In this document: one piece after another, positions 36,201-46,559 of the stretch
Layout of the letters: each line of letters begins with the position of its first letter
Numbering within the stretch: position 1 is the first letter of the stretch
Program-made: the position numbers and the translations under genes
Notes under the pieces: model-generated
The model's database searches: none
The model's input: the letters and a program-made list of their open reading frames with translations, nothing else
What the model was told of the DNA's origin: nothing
NCBI GenBank assembly: GCA_016630955.3
Contig: CM049999.1
Location: 1,240,001 to 1,304,000, forward strand
Direction of reading: 5' to 3'
DNA from: Didymella arachidicola
Lineage: Eukaryota > Ascomycota > Dothideomycetes > Pleosporales > Didymellaceae
Length of the DNA: 64,000 nucleotides

Positions 36201-37250
36201 AGGGGGACGCCTTCCTGAGAGAGCACGAAGACGGTCTTGTCCTGCACCAGCAAGCGGCCTACAGTCCAGACGTCGTGAAGTAGGTCCATCTTGGCCGTGG
36301 TCTGCCATGTCATCACACGAGAGGATAGAGCTTACCTAGGTACCTTGAAGCTCCCGCCTTTCCGTTTGCCTCCTAGAGTGCTACAATAGATCTGGCGGAG
36401 ATTCTTGAATCTGTTGACCTAGCTCCTAACGGCCTTCGGCTTCTCAAGGTCAGCAAAGCATAGTCAAGACGCGCCACAACACGAACGGGCCCTGACTAAG
36501 CTAGTAAGCTCGGCGATCCCGAGGGTCTATTAGCTCTGCCTTAGCAACAGTCCTGCGCTTGCCGAAGGATTGAAGCCGATACCAGATGAGGAAGAAATTA
36601 TGCGAAAACCTATTCGCTGGTGATCAAAGAAGCTTTTCCCGGAGCCAATACCAGTTCACGATCGGGGCAAGGTAAGAGGAGTGCGTGCAGGTGATGATGG
36701 TACACTGACTTCTCTTTCCACCGTGCTTAGGTATACAAGAGAGAGGCGCTTGTCAGCTGCTTCGGGGCATCTACTGGTCGTAGCTGCTCTTCTAAAGATC
36801 TGTTTAGTATTGAAGGCCTGGCAGGTCCGGTCACTATGTCGGACGCAAAGTGGTCCAATCTCTACTTAAAACCTAGTCTCAGACATAGGCGGACAAATTA
36901 TTAACCGGTTGTCTGCTCTTGCTATCGACATTTAGTCAATGATCATTATTACGGGACTTGATGGCGAGAAAGACTGGAGACCTTGATGAGTCCGTGAACA
37001 AGTAGGAGTGTGATGAGGAATCAACAATCGGCTCAGCACGAACAAAGGACTGGGCAACAGTGGGGCACCTGGAGTGGGCACTAGTTCCTGACAGGGCTAG
37101 TGCTGAGGGGAACCTGAGAAGCGCGACGCGTGGGGGCCAACCGTGAAACAAACAGCTCGAGCTCGCTATAAACCGCCGCCACCGTCATGTCATCCTTCCT
37201 TGTACAGGCGCTCGTGTCATTTCGCTGCCATAGAGCAGCAGTGCGAAGTC
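33232..37250. other. Gene-poor region
   Basis: About 4 kb without a supportable gene. The part from about 34300 to 35700 is visibly richer in A+T than the flanking core genes. Short ORFs exist (for example 33725-34204 minus and 36074-36316 minus), but none shows family motifs. A coding-like arginine-rich frame without an ATG lies at 34371-34618 on the plus strand. Possibly an old, eroded accessory segment. Confidence 0.45.
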
Positions 37251-39845
37251 ATGGAGCCTGTCTCAGCGGTTTTCGGCATTGTACGTACTCCATATCTGCT
37301 GCATAGCAGACGCGCATGCAGGAGCAAGCAACTCGAGCTGCTGAAGCCAGACTAACAAGGCTTGTGCAGATGGCCGCGCTGCCGCAGTGCATCACCTCGG
37401 CGAAAGAGCTTTACGACTTACGTGAACGATACAAAGACGCCTCGGTGCTAATTACCGCCATCTACTCCGAATCTATGGTTATTGCCGCATCGTTATCCCA
37501 AGTGCAGAATCTCCTGCAACACGACGCGCTCTGCCGAAAGCCCCAATTGCTTGAGACATTCGACAGAGCCTTGACAGGATGCCGTGTTGTGTATGGATGT
37601 CTGGAGGAGGAGGTACGAGATCTGGTGGAGAAGGCCCAGCGCAACGATCTCAAGTTCAGGGATCGCGCGAAGTACCTTTGGAAGGAAGACCCATTCAAAG
37701 AGCTCCTGACGCAAATAAGAGGGCAACAGTCGGCACTCAGTTTGCTTATACAGGGGCTTCAGATGGAGTCCATGGCAGATATGAGGAAACTTGTGGAGGA
37801 CAACAGCGGCAAGCTAGACCAAATTGTCAAGCGGTCGAGAACGTTGCGCCAGACGCACCCACGTGTCAGGGTACCAGAGTCTCTATTCAGCTACAACAGT
37901 GGTGTCGCCGATGCATCAGATGCCGAGTCCATCAGCAAATCCATACATTTTGAGTTCGATGACCAAGTCATTAATTCGAAGGCGTATCGACGAGCTATGG
38001 CACGCTACACAATGAATCCTGTAGATGTCCCTCTAGACATGAAAGAGCCAGAAGCCCTCGAGATTGAGGTTGCAGAGGAGGACTCCACTGAGATGGGGAC
38101 CATACAAGGTCCAGAGCTGAAGCGCAACTCGGTCACTGCGGCCAGATCCCAGCAGCTCGTTGCAAACATCACATCGGGCTCCGAGGACTATGCTCCCATG
38201 GTCTGGCCCAAACCAACCCCTAAAGAGCAATCGCCTGAGGAAGAGAGAGCAGACCCTCTGGACACGCTTGAACGGGACGTGCTACCGTACATGCCTCGCA
38301 TAACACCGACAGCACCATACCTCACACCCATTCGAGCTGGCACCTTTGATACTATCGAAACAAAAGTTGACAACACAGCAGTCCGCGTTCCGCTTCGATC
38401 ATTTAGCGAGGGTTCTCCAATGGTACCTCAGTCCAGCCCGCCATTGCCGCCACGCCGCACCAGTGGACCCGCCCTTCGCTCGAAAGACTCCGCTGCAACT
38501 CTGAAAGCCCGATCGAATTCTTCAGACGAAAGCTTAGATGCCTCTGAGACAGAATCGATACTGTCATGTGTGTCAGAAGCCTCGTCTCATACGGCCTACG
38601 AACCCACACAACAAAGCCAGACACTGTCCAGGAAGCCGGTGAGGAAGCCGCTCCCACTTGCGCACAAAGCATCTCGGGCTGTGCTTAGTAATTTACCATT
38701 AGTGCCAATAAGCCCAGAGCTCCAGTCTACGAGTGTTCCATTCGAGAGTGGGGAAATGCGTGCGGTTTGGCTTTTGGTTGTCGAGGCAGAGCGGAACTTT
38801 TTCGATCGCATGACAAGACTCCGCAAGATGTTCTACGATAACGTCATTCGGCAGTGGCCCCTGCTTGAACCTCATCTCGGCATCGTACTGATTGGCGAGC
38901 AGCTCGCTGCGACGAACAAGAAGTTTCTCTGGCTGCCCATGGAGCAACATCTACTAGACTCCGAACAAGCGGTCTGTGATCCGGCTCTCTTTGTGTTATG
39001 GATCAAAAATGTTCGACGTATATTCCACGAGTATTGTCAATCATTGCCACATGCAATCGGAGCATTACGAGCTACTCAAAACAGTGACGGCAAGTTCACT
39101 CCGTTCGTCAACACTCTTGGACTCAGCATCGCCTACTTTGGCAAAAGTTGGGAGGACTATCTGAGACTGCCTGTGAGCGAGCTTGATCTGTGTATCGAAA
39201 GCATGCATAGTCTCATCAGCATCGCGAAAGACACGAAGCAACCTGGCGCGGATAGAGAGGTCCAACGCATAACGAATGCTCTGAACGCTCTGATATGGCT
39301 GAAGTCATCATCTGCAGCAGTGCTTGAGCAGTCGCAAAGCCGTGAAGACACACAGAACTTGGAACGCCGCATTCACACCATGGACACGGGTATATTATCT
39401 CAGCTCAGCTTGCTCGACACAAACCGTCGCGTCATGTACCAAGGCAGCATGACAATGAAGCTGAAGAGCAGAGGACCTTGGCACGCCGTACACGTCGTGC
39501 TGCTTGATAATTATTTGTTCTGGGGCAAAGTCAAAGCACAGAAGAAAACCACCGGTGATAAGGTTATTGTGTTAGATGCAGTGAGTACATACGCCTGTCT
39601 CTGAACGTATATATTAACATCTATAGCCAATTCCGGTCAGCAACCTCGATGTAAGTCTACCGTGCGATCAACACCAGTTTCAAAAGGCAACAATGTTCGA
39701 TGAAGTGCCAAGGAACTCAGTTCAGTATATTATTGTGATCAGAAGAAAGGATTCTGACGGCAAAGCACATATGCTCGGATCGCCCACGTATCAGGAACGA
39801 CAAGTCTGGATGAATCACCTAGCAACGGCGACGGAGATGAGGTGA
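37251..39845 (+). CDS. RhoGEF (DH-PH) with fungal STAND-type N-terminal domain
   Basis: Predicted exons 37251-37280, 37370-39580 and 39627-39845, product 819 aa, all in phase. The first intron has a perfect GACTAAC branch site. Residues 1-190 (MEPVSAVFGI, then ITSAKELYDLRERYKDAS) resemble the helical N-terminal domain found in front of fungal STAND and related proteins (PigL_N/Helo-like). A disordered Ser/Pro region follows to about 465. Residues about 480-690 look like a DH domain (RAVWLLVVEAERNFFDRM, LWLPMEQHLLDSEQ), and about 700-815 like a PH domain (MYQGSMTMKLKSRGPWHAVH, WMNHLATATEMR). The DH domain would activate a Rho/Cdc42-type GTPase at the membrane; the target is unknown. Confidence 0.75.
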
Positions 39846-40071
39846 ACGTAGCAGGCGGTTTTCACCATATATAAAGGTCAGAGCACTGTACGAAAGTTTG
39901 GCTTGCCGGTGAAAATACACCCCGCGAGACATATTCTTAGTAGTCGGATGTTCCTGTCGGATCTACTGAAAAGATCGCGGCAGCAAACATCTTGCAGACC
40001 ACCAGCGAGCAAATAACCCCGTCAGACATTCAACCAGACGCTAGCCAACAAACCATATCGACCCATAAGCA

Positions 40072-41985
40072 ATGTCTACAGCTCAGACTCGCCCAGAGAT
40101 CCCGTCCCATATCTCATCGCAAGATGTCGTAGCTATCGTTACTGTGAACGACCAAAACGACCGCACGGATCTGCAAGGAACGACTCCAAAAAAACCTAAC
40201 TTCGTTCGCAAATGGCCTTCACGAGTCCGACGTACGACTGTGGTCGGAGATCAGGTCTTCTTGCTTAAACGTGAAGACAAGTTCGAATATACCTTTGGTC
40301 GCCATTCAACTGCTGGTGCAACCGCGAACATCTCCGACGTCTGCTTGCCCGGAACGAAAGTTGCGAAGCAACTATTCAAGCTCACACCAGACTGGGAGAC
40401 CGATACTTGGTGCATCGACTCGATGTCCGAGACCATCTGTATCGTGAATGACGTACCGTTGCAAAAACCCACACCGCGCACTAGGAGGTTCAAGAACCCC
40501 TTCCCTCATGTCTTGTATCTCAATCAGACTGAGATCAACCGAGTTGTCGTCCAAGATGTACAGGCTGACATCTGGTTGTTGAAGACTCCGCGCAAAGTCA
40601 TTACCTCGGAAAATTACCAAACCGATCTTATAGAGCTCCCTCTACAGCAGGTGCGTGACCGAAAGGAGGACTGGGCTCTGTCTCAATATCTTCCCAGCTC
40701 TGATCAGGTCTCAGGCAGGTCGTATGCAGTATTCCAGCGCTTTACTGGTCAAACTTTCGTTGCCAAAGTCTTCCGGGATGATCCAGAGCGGCGTAGCCAG
40801 GAGTGCCCCATGTTCAACAAGGCGCAAGTTGATGCATCTATTGTACAGTATTTGCAGTCGACTGAAGTTGTGGGATTCCCTGTTGTTATCACGCAGCCGT
40901 ACGAAGGGTTTCTTTCGTACGCCTCGCAGCGCGAAAGCCTGTTTCAGCTGCATCCAGCTCTGCGGTTTAAGGCTGCTACGATATTGTTGCGACGGCTGTA
41001 TTCGGCACTGGAGTTCCTGCATTTTCATGGCATTGTTCACGGTAATGTGTCGTACAACAGTGTACTCATGCAAATTGTCGACAACGAAGTAAAGCAGGTG
41101 CTGCTTGTTGACTATACCACCGCTCAATCGTTCCCGCTTGGTGAAACAGTTCCGAAGGATGCCATGGTAAGTGACGGAAAGGCAATCATCCAGCTCATTG
41201 ACGATTGTTGCGACCTCTGGCCTCTTCGCAATGCCCCGAGCCAGGCCACTCAGAATGAGTATACTCTGCGACAGCGCACTCCAGAGGCAGCGGGGAGGTA
41301 TCAGATAGTGGAACGCGCCTGCCGTGAATATTTCGGCCGTCAAGGACACTCCAAATCTTCCGTCAAGGGCAAGCGACTGTTACGATTGCTTGAGAAGTTG
41401 GAGATCGATTGGAACAGCGCACAAGTCGAGCAACTTCACAATGGCAAGCTGAGAGAGATTGGCTATGTGTTCAAGTCAACCTTGGATGTCATGCGGAACG
41501 AGCGCATCCAAACTTATGGCCCGACTCGACCAGGCGAGGATCATAGCTGGAACCTGTCACTAGGCCATCCGTTTGTCGACGGACTGGTCAGTCGCCTATA
41601 TCACGATCGATGGGATCCGACACCACGCGACATCTGCGCGAAGATCAAGGAAATCGCAGGTGCTGTCGAAGAGCCATGGCAAACATTCGATGTCATCCTG
41701 ACATTCGTTTTCGAGCGAAAAGACACTCCCACCGGTCTTGACCGCAACGGACAGCCAGCAAATCGCAAGCTGCTCGCATTGAGTACTCAACCACTCCTGC
41801 GCTGGCTAGCAGGCTGCTGCGAAGTCTATCCAGAGTGGCGCCTGCCCATCGAGACGGAGCTCGCGAAAAGTATCCGATCACCAGACATGGGTGTCACTCA
41901 CAAGGAGCTTTATGCTCTCCAACGTGCTCTACTTAGGCACGGCTACCTTCCGTCAACTGTGCACCAGGTCTTCAATATCTGCTGA
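40072..41985 (+). CDS. Degenerate-FHA plus pseudokinase protein
   Basis: Single-exon ORF of 637 aa, 226 bp downstream of the RhoGEF on the same strand. Residues about 55-135 look like an FHA fold (FGRHSTAGATANISDVCLPG), but the usual Ser-x-x-His is replaced by AKQLF. Residues about 190-440 follow a protein-kinase plan: VAKVFRDD keeps the lysine, but the catalytic loop reads HGIVHGNVSYNSVL (HGN for HRD) and the metal site reads VDYTTAQ (DYT for DFG). It is therefore expected to be catalytically weak or inactive. The ORF stops at TGA 41983-41985, yet the +1 frame continues with protein-like sequence (LQYLLSSYDKPLEDTYAVDV), so the true C-terminus probably lies further on, through an unseen intron or a frameshift. 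Confidence 0.6.
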   Translation: MSTAQTRPEIPSHISSQDVVAIVTVNDQNDRTDLQGTTPKKPNFVRKWPSRVRRTTVVGDQVFLLKREDKFEYTFGRHSTAGATANISDVCLPGTKVAKQLFKLTPDWETDTWCIDSMSETICIVNDVPLQKPTPRTRRFKNPFPHVLYLNQTEINRVVVQDVQADIWLLKTPRKVITSENYQTDLIELPLQQVRDRKEDWALSQYLPSSDQVSGRSYAVFQRFTGQTFVAKVFRDDPERRSQECPMFNKAQVDASIVQYLQSTEVVGFPVVITQPYEGFLSYASQRESLFQLHPALRFKAATILLRRLYSALEFLHFHGIVHGNVSYNSVLMQIVDNEVKQVLLVDYTTAQSFPLGETVPKDAMVSDGKAIIQLIDDCCDLWPLRNAPSQATQNEYTLRQRTPEAAGRYQIVERACREYFGRQGHSKSSVKGKRLLRLLEKLEIDWNSAQVEQLHNGKLREIGYVFKSTLDVMRNERIQTYGPTRPGEDHSWNLSLGHPFVDGLVSRLYHDRWDPTPRDICAKIKEIAGAVEEPWQTFDVILTFVFERKDTPTGLDRNGQPANRKLLALSTQPLLRWLAGCCEVYPEWRLPIETELAKSIRSPDMGVTHKELYALQRALLRHGYLPSTVHQVFNIC

Positions 41986-42249
41986 GCTCTTACGACAAGC
42001 CACTTGAAGACACGTATGCAGTTGATGTCATGCACAAGGTGTGGTACCATATTCCATCAAGGATGTTCAACGTCACTCAGCTCCAACGTCTTGCATCCCC
42101 GCAGAACCTCCGAAGCTGCATCACAGAAGGCAGGGTGGATTGCAATCACTTCGCTGAGGTACGAGGTAGCCCTGAACTAGAAGGATGTTACGTACCCATG
42201 TGCTTTACTTCCTACATTCGTTGAAGGGTTGGGCCTCGCTGTGCTTGAG

Positions 42250-43632
42250 ATGCCTGACTCCTCACCTGACATGCCCGCCTTCGACCCGGCGGACTTTAGC
42301 CAGGTGCTGCACCATGGTCGGGTAGTGCTAGCGCGCCGAGGTCTATTTGCGTACGTGACAATTGTGAGAAGCGGCGAACAATGCAGTTGGCATGACTTGC
42401 CGAAAGTTGGGGCGGATTTTGAGACGCCAGACTATTTTCTACCTACATACTTTGGGGACACGAAGATCTTGCCCCAGCTACCACATGGTGGTTACCACAC
42501 ACGACCAGAGCACTGGTCAGGGTTTGCCCAAGACGACCGAGATGACAGCGTCGCAGGGCCTCAAAGTGGGCGGGTGATTCTCGAAGCCAAGAGCCCAGCT
42601 GCGAAAGCTGCGACCGCCTACAGGTCGAGTCACCGCCGTTCTAGTCCAGCGCAGCACAGGATTTTAGATTCACCTGTCCAATCTGCGTTGTTGACTCTAT
42701 TGAGGCAGCGCGAAGCAATTCGATCTGAGGCTCTCCCAAAGCGTAAGGCCGATGCAGCGGGCACCGTGACGCCTCGAAGTCGACGCGTGTGTGCTAAGAT
42801 CGTTACCATTCCATTGACGACGGTGACGGACTCTTTTTTGGACCGTGTGGCTCGGCGCTTGGACGGTACCTCGCCCGCACAGCACCCGCGAGAACGTAAT
42901 TCGGAATCGTTGCTTGCACCTATCCCTGAAGACTCGTCCCTGGATGCCAGTACAAGCTTCACGAATATCCAGCCTGCCATCGGACACCGCTACGAGCGCT
43001 CCTTCACCATCCCTGACGAGTCGTCCATTGCTGACAATGATTGGGATCAGGTCGATCGACTGCTCGACGACATGACGAACCGAGGGGCGTTAGAATCGTC
43101 ACAAGCGCTGTTCGGTTTCCACATCAATGATGGGAGTGAAACTGAACGGGACACACCAAGTCCTCCGCGAGGGAAGCTGCATGCTACTGGCCAAGAGAGT
43201 CTCGCAGTATCTACCGGACATACCAACAGCAGTCAAACGTCCTTATCAAGAAACCCCTCCTCACCACCTGCTCACAGGTCAGCAACCAATCCCGAGTCAC
43301 CAGAGGAGTCCTTCACAGTAAAGCATGATTCGAAGCATCGCAAGACGCAGCTCGCAATCTCAGGATCGTCGCATGTCCGCGTGGACACGATCAGTGATCT
43401 CGCTCACGTCTCTTTCCAAGAGCCTTCTTCATCCAACAATGCGGCTGCTGGCCAGCTCACTTCGTCGCAAGTGCAGCTCAACAACAGCTTCTACAGCTCT
43501 CCGGCTAGAGCGTTAGAAGACGTCCCGAGCCGCGACCAGAAAGACCAAGTAGAGAGCATCCAAGATACAGAGGTCTGGGGTTCGCCGGGCTCAACAGAGT
43601 ATGCTGAAGAAGCGGAAGACGAGCGGTCATGA
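42250..43632 (+). CDS. Disordered protein, or C-terminal part of the pseudokinase gene
   Basis: A 460-aa reading from ATG 42250; the frame is open further upstream from about 42190. The front (FDPADFSQVLHHGRVVLARR, then GLFAYVTIVRSG) looks folded; the rest is Ser/Pro/Glu-rich and probably disordered. No known domain recognised. It follows the pseudokinase ORF on the same strand. The intervening 260 bases are coding-like in a different frame (about 41970-42140), so both ORFs may be exons of one gene of more than 1000 aa. I could not find a convincing splice pair. Confidence 0.5.
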   Translation: MPDSSPDMPAFDPADFSQVLHHGRVVLARRGLFAYVTIVRSGEQCSWHDLPKVGADFETPDYFLPTYFGDTKILPQLPHGGYHTRPEHWSGFAQDDRDDSVAGPQSGRVILEAKSPAAKAATAYRSSHRRSSPAQHRILDSPVQSALLTLLRQREAIRSEALPKRKADAAGTVTPRSRRVCAKIVTIPLTTVTDSFLDRVARRLDGTSPAQHPRERNSESLLAPIPEDSSLDASTSFTNIQPAIGHRYERSFTIPDESSIADNDWDQVDRLLDDMTNRGALESSQALFGFHINDGSETERDTPSPPRGKLHATGQESLAVSTGHTNSSQTSLSRNPSSPPAHRSATNPESPEESFTVKHDSKHRKTQLAISGSSHVRVDTISDLAHVSFQEPSSSNNAAAGQLTSSQVQLNNSFYSSPARALEDVPSRDQKDQVESIQDTEVWGSPGSTEYAEEAEDERS

Positions 43633-44060
43633 AAGAGGGGCATGGAAGGATCTGATATAGAGTAGTGGTCTAGGAGATAGAATCAGCCATACGCACATCT
43701 TCCACATGTTACAACTGGTGTCTGATTTTCAGGTGTCAGGCCTCGCCTCGACATCTGAAAATCAATCATCAGGCCTGGTTGAGGTTTTGAAGTGATCCGA
43801 AATCAAAGGAGTTTTGTTGGTATGTGTTGGGAATTTGTTTGACGGTCATTTACTCGAGAGACGAGCAACCTTGAATGTACAGTCTGTTTGATCTCACTCT
43901 ACGCATTGTACACCCAGAAAACTTTATATTGATGATGCTAGTCGAATGTGCCCGAAATGTAGCTCTCGAAAAAACTCGTATCTAATGAGCCGTGGCGGTT
44001 GCCGAATGTCCGTGGGACGTGTGACCTTTCGACTCAGTACATGATACCAAGAGGGACGGC
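43633..44060. other. Intergenic region with a hairpin
   Basis: 428 bp between convergent genes. It contains an inverted repeat: arms at 43723-43737 and 43750-43764 pair at 14 of 15 positions around a 12-nt loop. It could help 3'-end formation or be a relic of a small element; there is no other evidence for either. Confidence 0.5.
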
Positions 44061-45077
44061 TTAGTCGACTGACCATGCTCTACGGCGCTGATCAAGCATC
44101 AGCCAATGTTTCCCAAGCTGTGCCAGATATGGCTCGTCTACATAAGGCCGTGCATTACACGGTATAGTTCCTTCGTCCAGGTTCCAGAGCGTCCCATTCT
44201 CAGCGTGCTCGCGCACATATTCTTGGCACTCCTCGATTTCAAAGTCGACTGTATGGTGCAGCCACACACTTCGTATCATGGGGACATCGACAACTTCGGC
44301 CCTATTCCTAACGCGTCCTGAAAGCAGATAATCCGGGATCATTCTCCGACGTTCGGAACCAAGCATGAGGAGCTTGAACGGCCGGTCAGTGAGCTTGAAG
44401 TACTCCGCCCAGTCGTCAAGTGACTCATCGTTTCCATCCGAGCGAGAAAGGACTAGCGTTTCCAAGTGACCGAGACAGGCCAGATCTCGAAAGAAGAAGA
44501 AGGTGAGGTCGACATTGTAAAGTGCGAGCCGTTTGATCTTCCTCCAGCTCGCCCAGATGGCAGGGTGTCGGCGGTCTTCTGTTACTTCCAGATACAATTC
44601 ATCTCGCGTACTGACAAACTCCTCAAGGTTCTCCAACCGCTCAAAGCCGTCTCGAAGAACGCGCCGCACGCCAAGATGATCATCTTCAGGGTACACGCTT
44701 CGCAGTGGTATATCAATGACCAGTCTGCGAAGTGTCCCGCAAGTATAATTGAACAGCTCTCTCACCCAAGAGCTCACGGGTAGATCATCGATAGTGTGTT
44801 CGAACGGCGACAGAGATAGTGCAGTCGCACCCCTCAGCTCTGGCTGTTCTTTGATAGCCAACAGATATGCACTCAGACTTTCCGATGAATCTAGATATAC
44901 GCACCGCTCGTGCAGGTAGCGATTAGCGAGGCGTCTAGTCTCATGGCAGACCAGCGTCCATGTCAACAATGCTTTAGTCACATCGTGCTGCCGGGGGAGG
45001 ATCACACTAGGTGGTGGCAGTGAGCAGGTGATGATGTTGAGTACGAGTTCCAAAGGCAGATGGTGGCATCGCTCCAT
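44061..45077 (-). CDS. F-box-like protein
   Basis: Single-exon ORF of 338 aa. The N-terminus (HLPLELVLNIITCSLPP, then LTWTLVCHETRRLANRYLHE) has the LP-x-E-hydrophobic and late W/C-hydrophobic pattern of fungal F-box-like proteins. The rest is a leucine-rich, weakly repetitive body typical of expanded F-box families in ascomycetes. Such proteins usually link substrates to SCF ubiquitin ligases through Skp1. The substrate here is unknown. The start ATG at 45077 is the first in frame. Confidence 0.65.
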   Translation of the reverse strand: MERCHHLPLELVLNIITCSLPPPSVILPRQHDVTKALLTWTLVCHETRRLANRYLHERCVYLDSSESLSAYLLAIKEQPELRGATALSLSPFEHTIDDLPVSSWVRELFNYTCGTLRRLVIDIPLRSVYPEDDHLGVRRVLRDGFERLENLEEFVSTRDELYLEVTEDRRHPAIWASWRKIKRLALYNVDLTFFFFRDLACLGHLETLVLSRSDGNDESLDDWAEYFKLTDRPFKLLMLGSERRRMIPDYLLSGRVRNRAEVVDVPMIRSVWLHHTVDFEIEECQEYVREHAENGTLWNLDEGTIPCNARPYVDEPYLAQLGKHWLMLDQRRRAWSVD

Positions 45078-45249
45078 GTTGGTGGTTGTGTTCGCTCAAA
45101 GGTCGTAGGGTAAGAAGCGGGGCCAACCACGTGACAAGACTTGTTATCATGCCGATACTCCGCCAAGACGCGTGTCATCACACGTCCTCTACCATACGGC
45201 ACATCATACTGAACACGCGATTTGGCTGTTGCTGTCACAGTTTCAAGAA

Positions 45250-45850
45250 TGTCATTAATGGCGCGGGGCGTTTCGTCCGCGCGCTCGTCCAAGGTCCCAT
45301 CAACATCTCCATGAACCTTACGCGAGGCATGCACAATATTCCCAAACTGTGGGGCGACGACACTGTGCGCCCTCAGGAGCGGGTCCGTGATATGAAAACT
45401 GGTGTGACTTTAGTGGGGTGAGAATTTGGCTTCGGTTTCTACGATGCTATTACAGGCCTGGTCACACGGCCCGTCAAGAGCACAAGAGAATGCGGTGCGG
45501 GTGGCTTTGTTACGGGTGTCGGAAAGGGCGTTGCTGGGTTCGTGCCGAAGATGGGTGCAGCCTGCTTAGGCATTCTCAGCCATACCTTACAGGGAGCTAG
45601 TAAGGAGGTGCAGAAGCTGTTTGCAATGATGTGCAAAGCTACATTGTTGCATCTTGGGCTGCGCAGGGGTGAGGAGTGGCTGCATTGCTCGGAGGCTGAG
45701 AAGCGAGATATCATTGCGAAGTGGAAGCTGGTCCAGAAGAGTTCAAAAGGAGAAAAAAGGCGGAGGTGCAAAATCAAGACAATGCCCTTGAGTAGGACCC
45801 GAGTTCAGGAAGTGAACTTGACCAGGAGAGCAGGAAACGCCCCGTAGGGC
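45250..45850 (+). pseudogene. Remnant of a sterol/UDP-glucosyltransferase-like gene
   Basis: One plus-strand frame reads as the middle segment seen in fungal GT1/Atg26-like glucosyltransferases, which glucosylate sterols or related lipids: NISMNLTRGMHNIPKLWGDD, TVRPQERVRDMKTGV, EFGFGFYDAITGLVTRPVKS, GGFVTGVGKGVAGFVPKMG, GILSHTLQGASKEVQKLF. A single in-frame TGA (45419-45421) interrupts it where relatives have Arg; CGA to TGA explains it. The catalytic domain upstream is absent; the neighbouring F-box gene occupies that position. It is a fragment that cannot give an active enzyme. Its front begins within about 200 bp of the F-box start. Confidence 0.7.
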
Positions 45851-46559
45851 CAGCTGAGACTGTCAGCAGAATGCAAGACAGTATGGGGGGCCTCGATCAT
45901 CTGACGCCCGCTTCGAACAGTCCAAATCTGTCCCTTCACAATCTTGCGATCGCCAAAACATCACAAATCCGAGCCTACTTAGGAGAGAGCCTCAGTAAGG
46001 GCTTCAAGCTTCTCGCTCACCTGAATTGAGATAGCCCGCAGCTATCTCGGGGCGACTTCGAGGCCGAACATTACGAAGGTTGCACAGAGAAGACGGCAGA
46101 AGAGAAGATTGTAATATATAGTACGCGAAGAAACAGAGCCTCCTGGAGGCTCAATATCGTAAAAATGGTAGAGATGGCGGAGGAGGAGTGATAGATGTCG
46201 ATGGTGGTGAAGTGGACTTACAAAGGGCCTTGAGGCTAAGTCTGCGAAAACATCGCGATAGTAAAAGTTGACGCGCGCCACGCTGTCAGTCTCCTGTTGA
46301 CTATCAAGTAAAGTGCATCGATCGGTTGAACGTCAAGTTGCATTGATGCCTGCTTACCCGAAACTAGTTCGCTGCAAGGTCAGACCGTTAGGCGGCTCCT
46401 ATATGGCTATGAAACCCAATCGCGAGTCAAATCAGTAAGTGCGGATAATGACGCAAATATATTGGCCAAGAACGTTGGATCTGGAATAGTTCTTTTAATC
46501 AGTTGCACCTCTTTCTGTGCTCGCTGGCACAAAAGCCACATCAGTATGACCGAAGTGCC
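45851..46559. other. Intergenic region
   Basis: 0.7 kb between the glucosyltransferase remnant and the HET gene's 3' end. No gene, repeat or RNA recognised. Confidence 0.4.

Noticed and set aside
36074..36339. Overlapping ORFs on both strands with Cys-rich text
   Set aside because: The cysteine pattern does not match a known zinc-binding motif and neither frame extends beyond about 90 codons.
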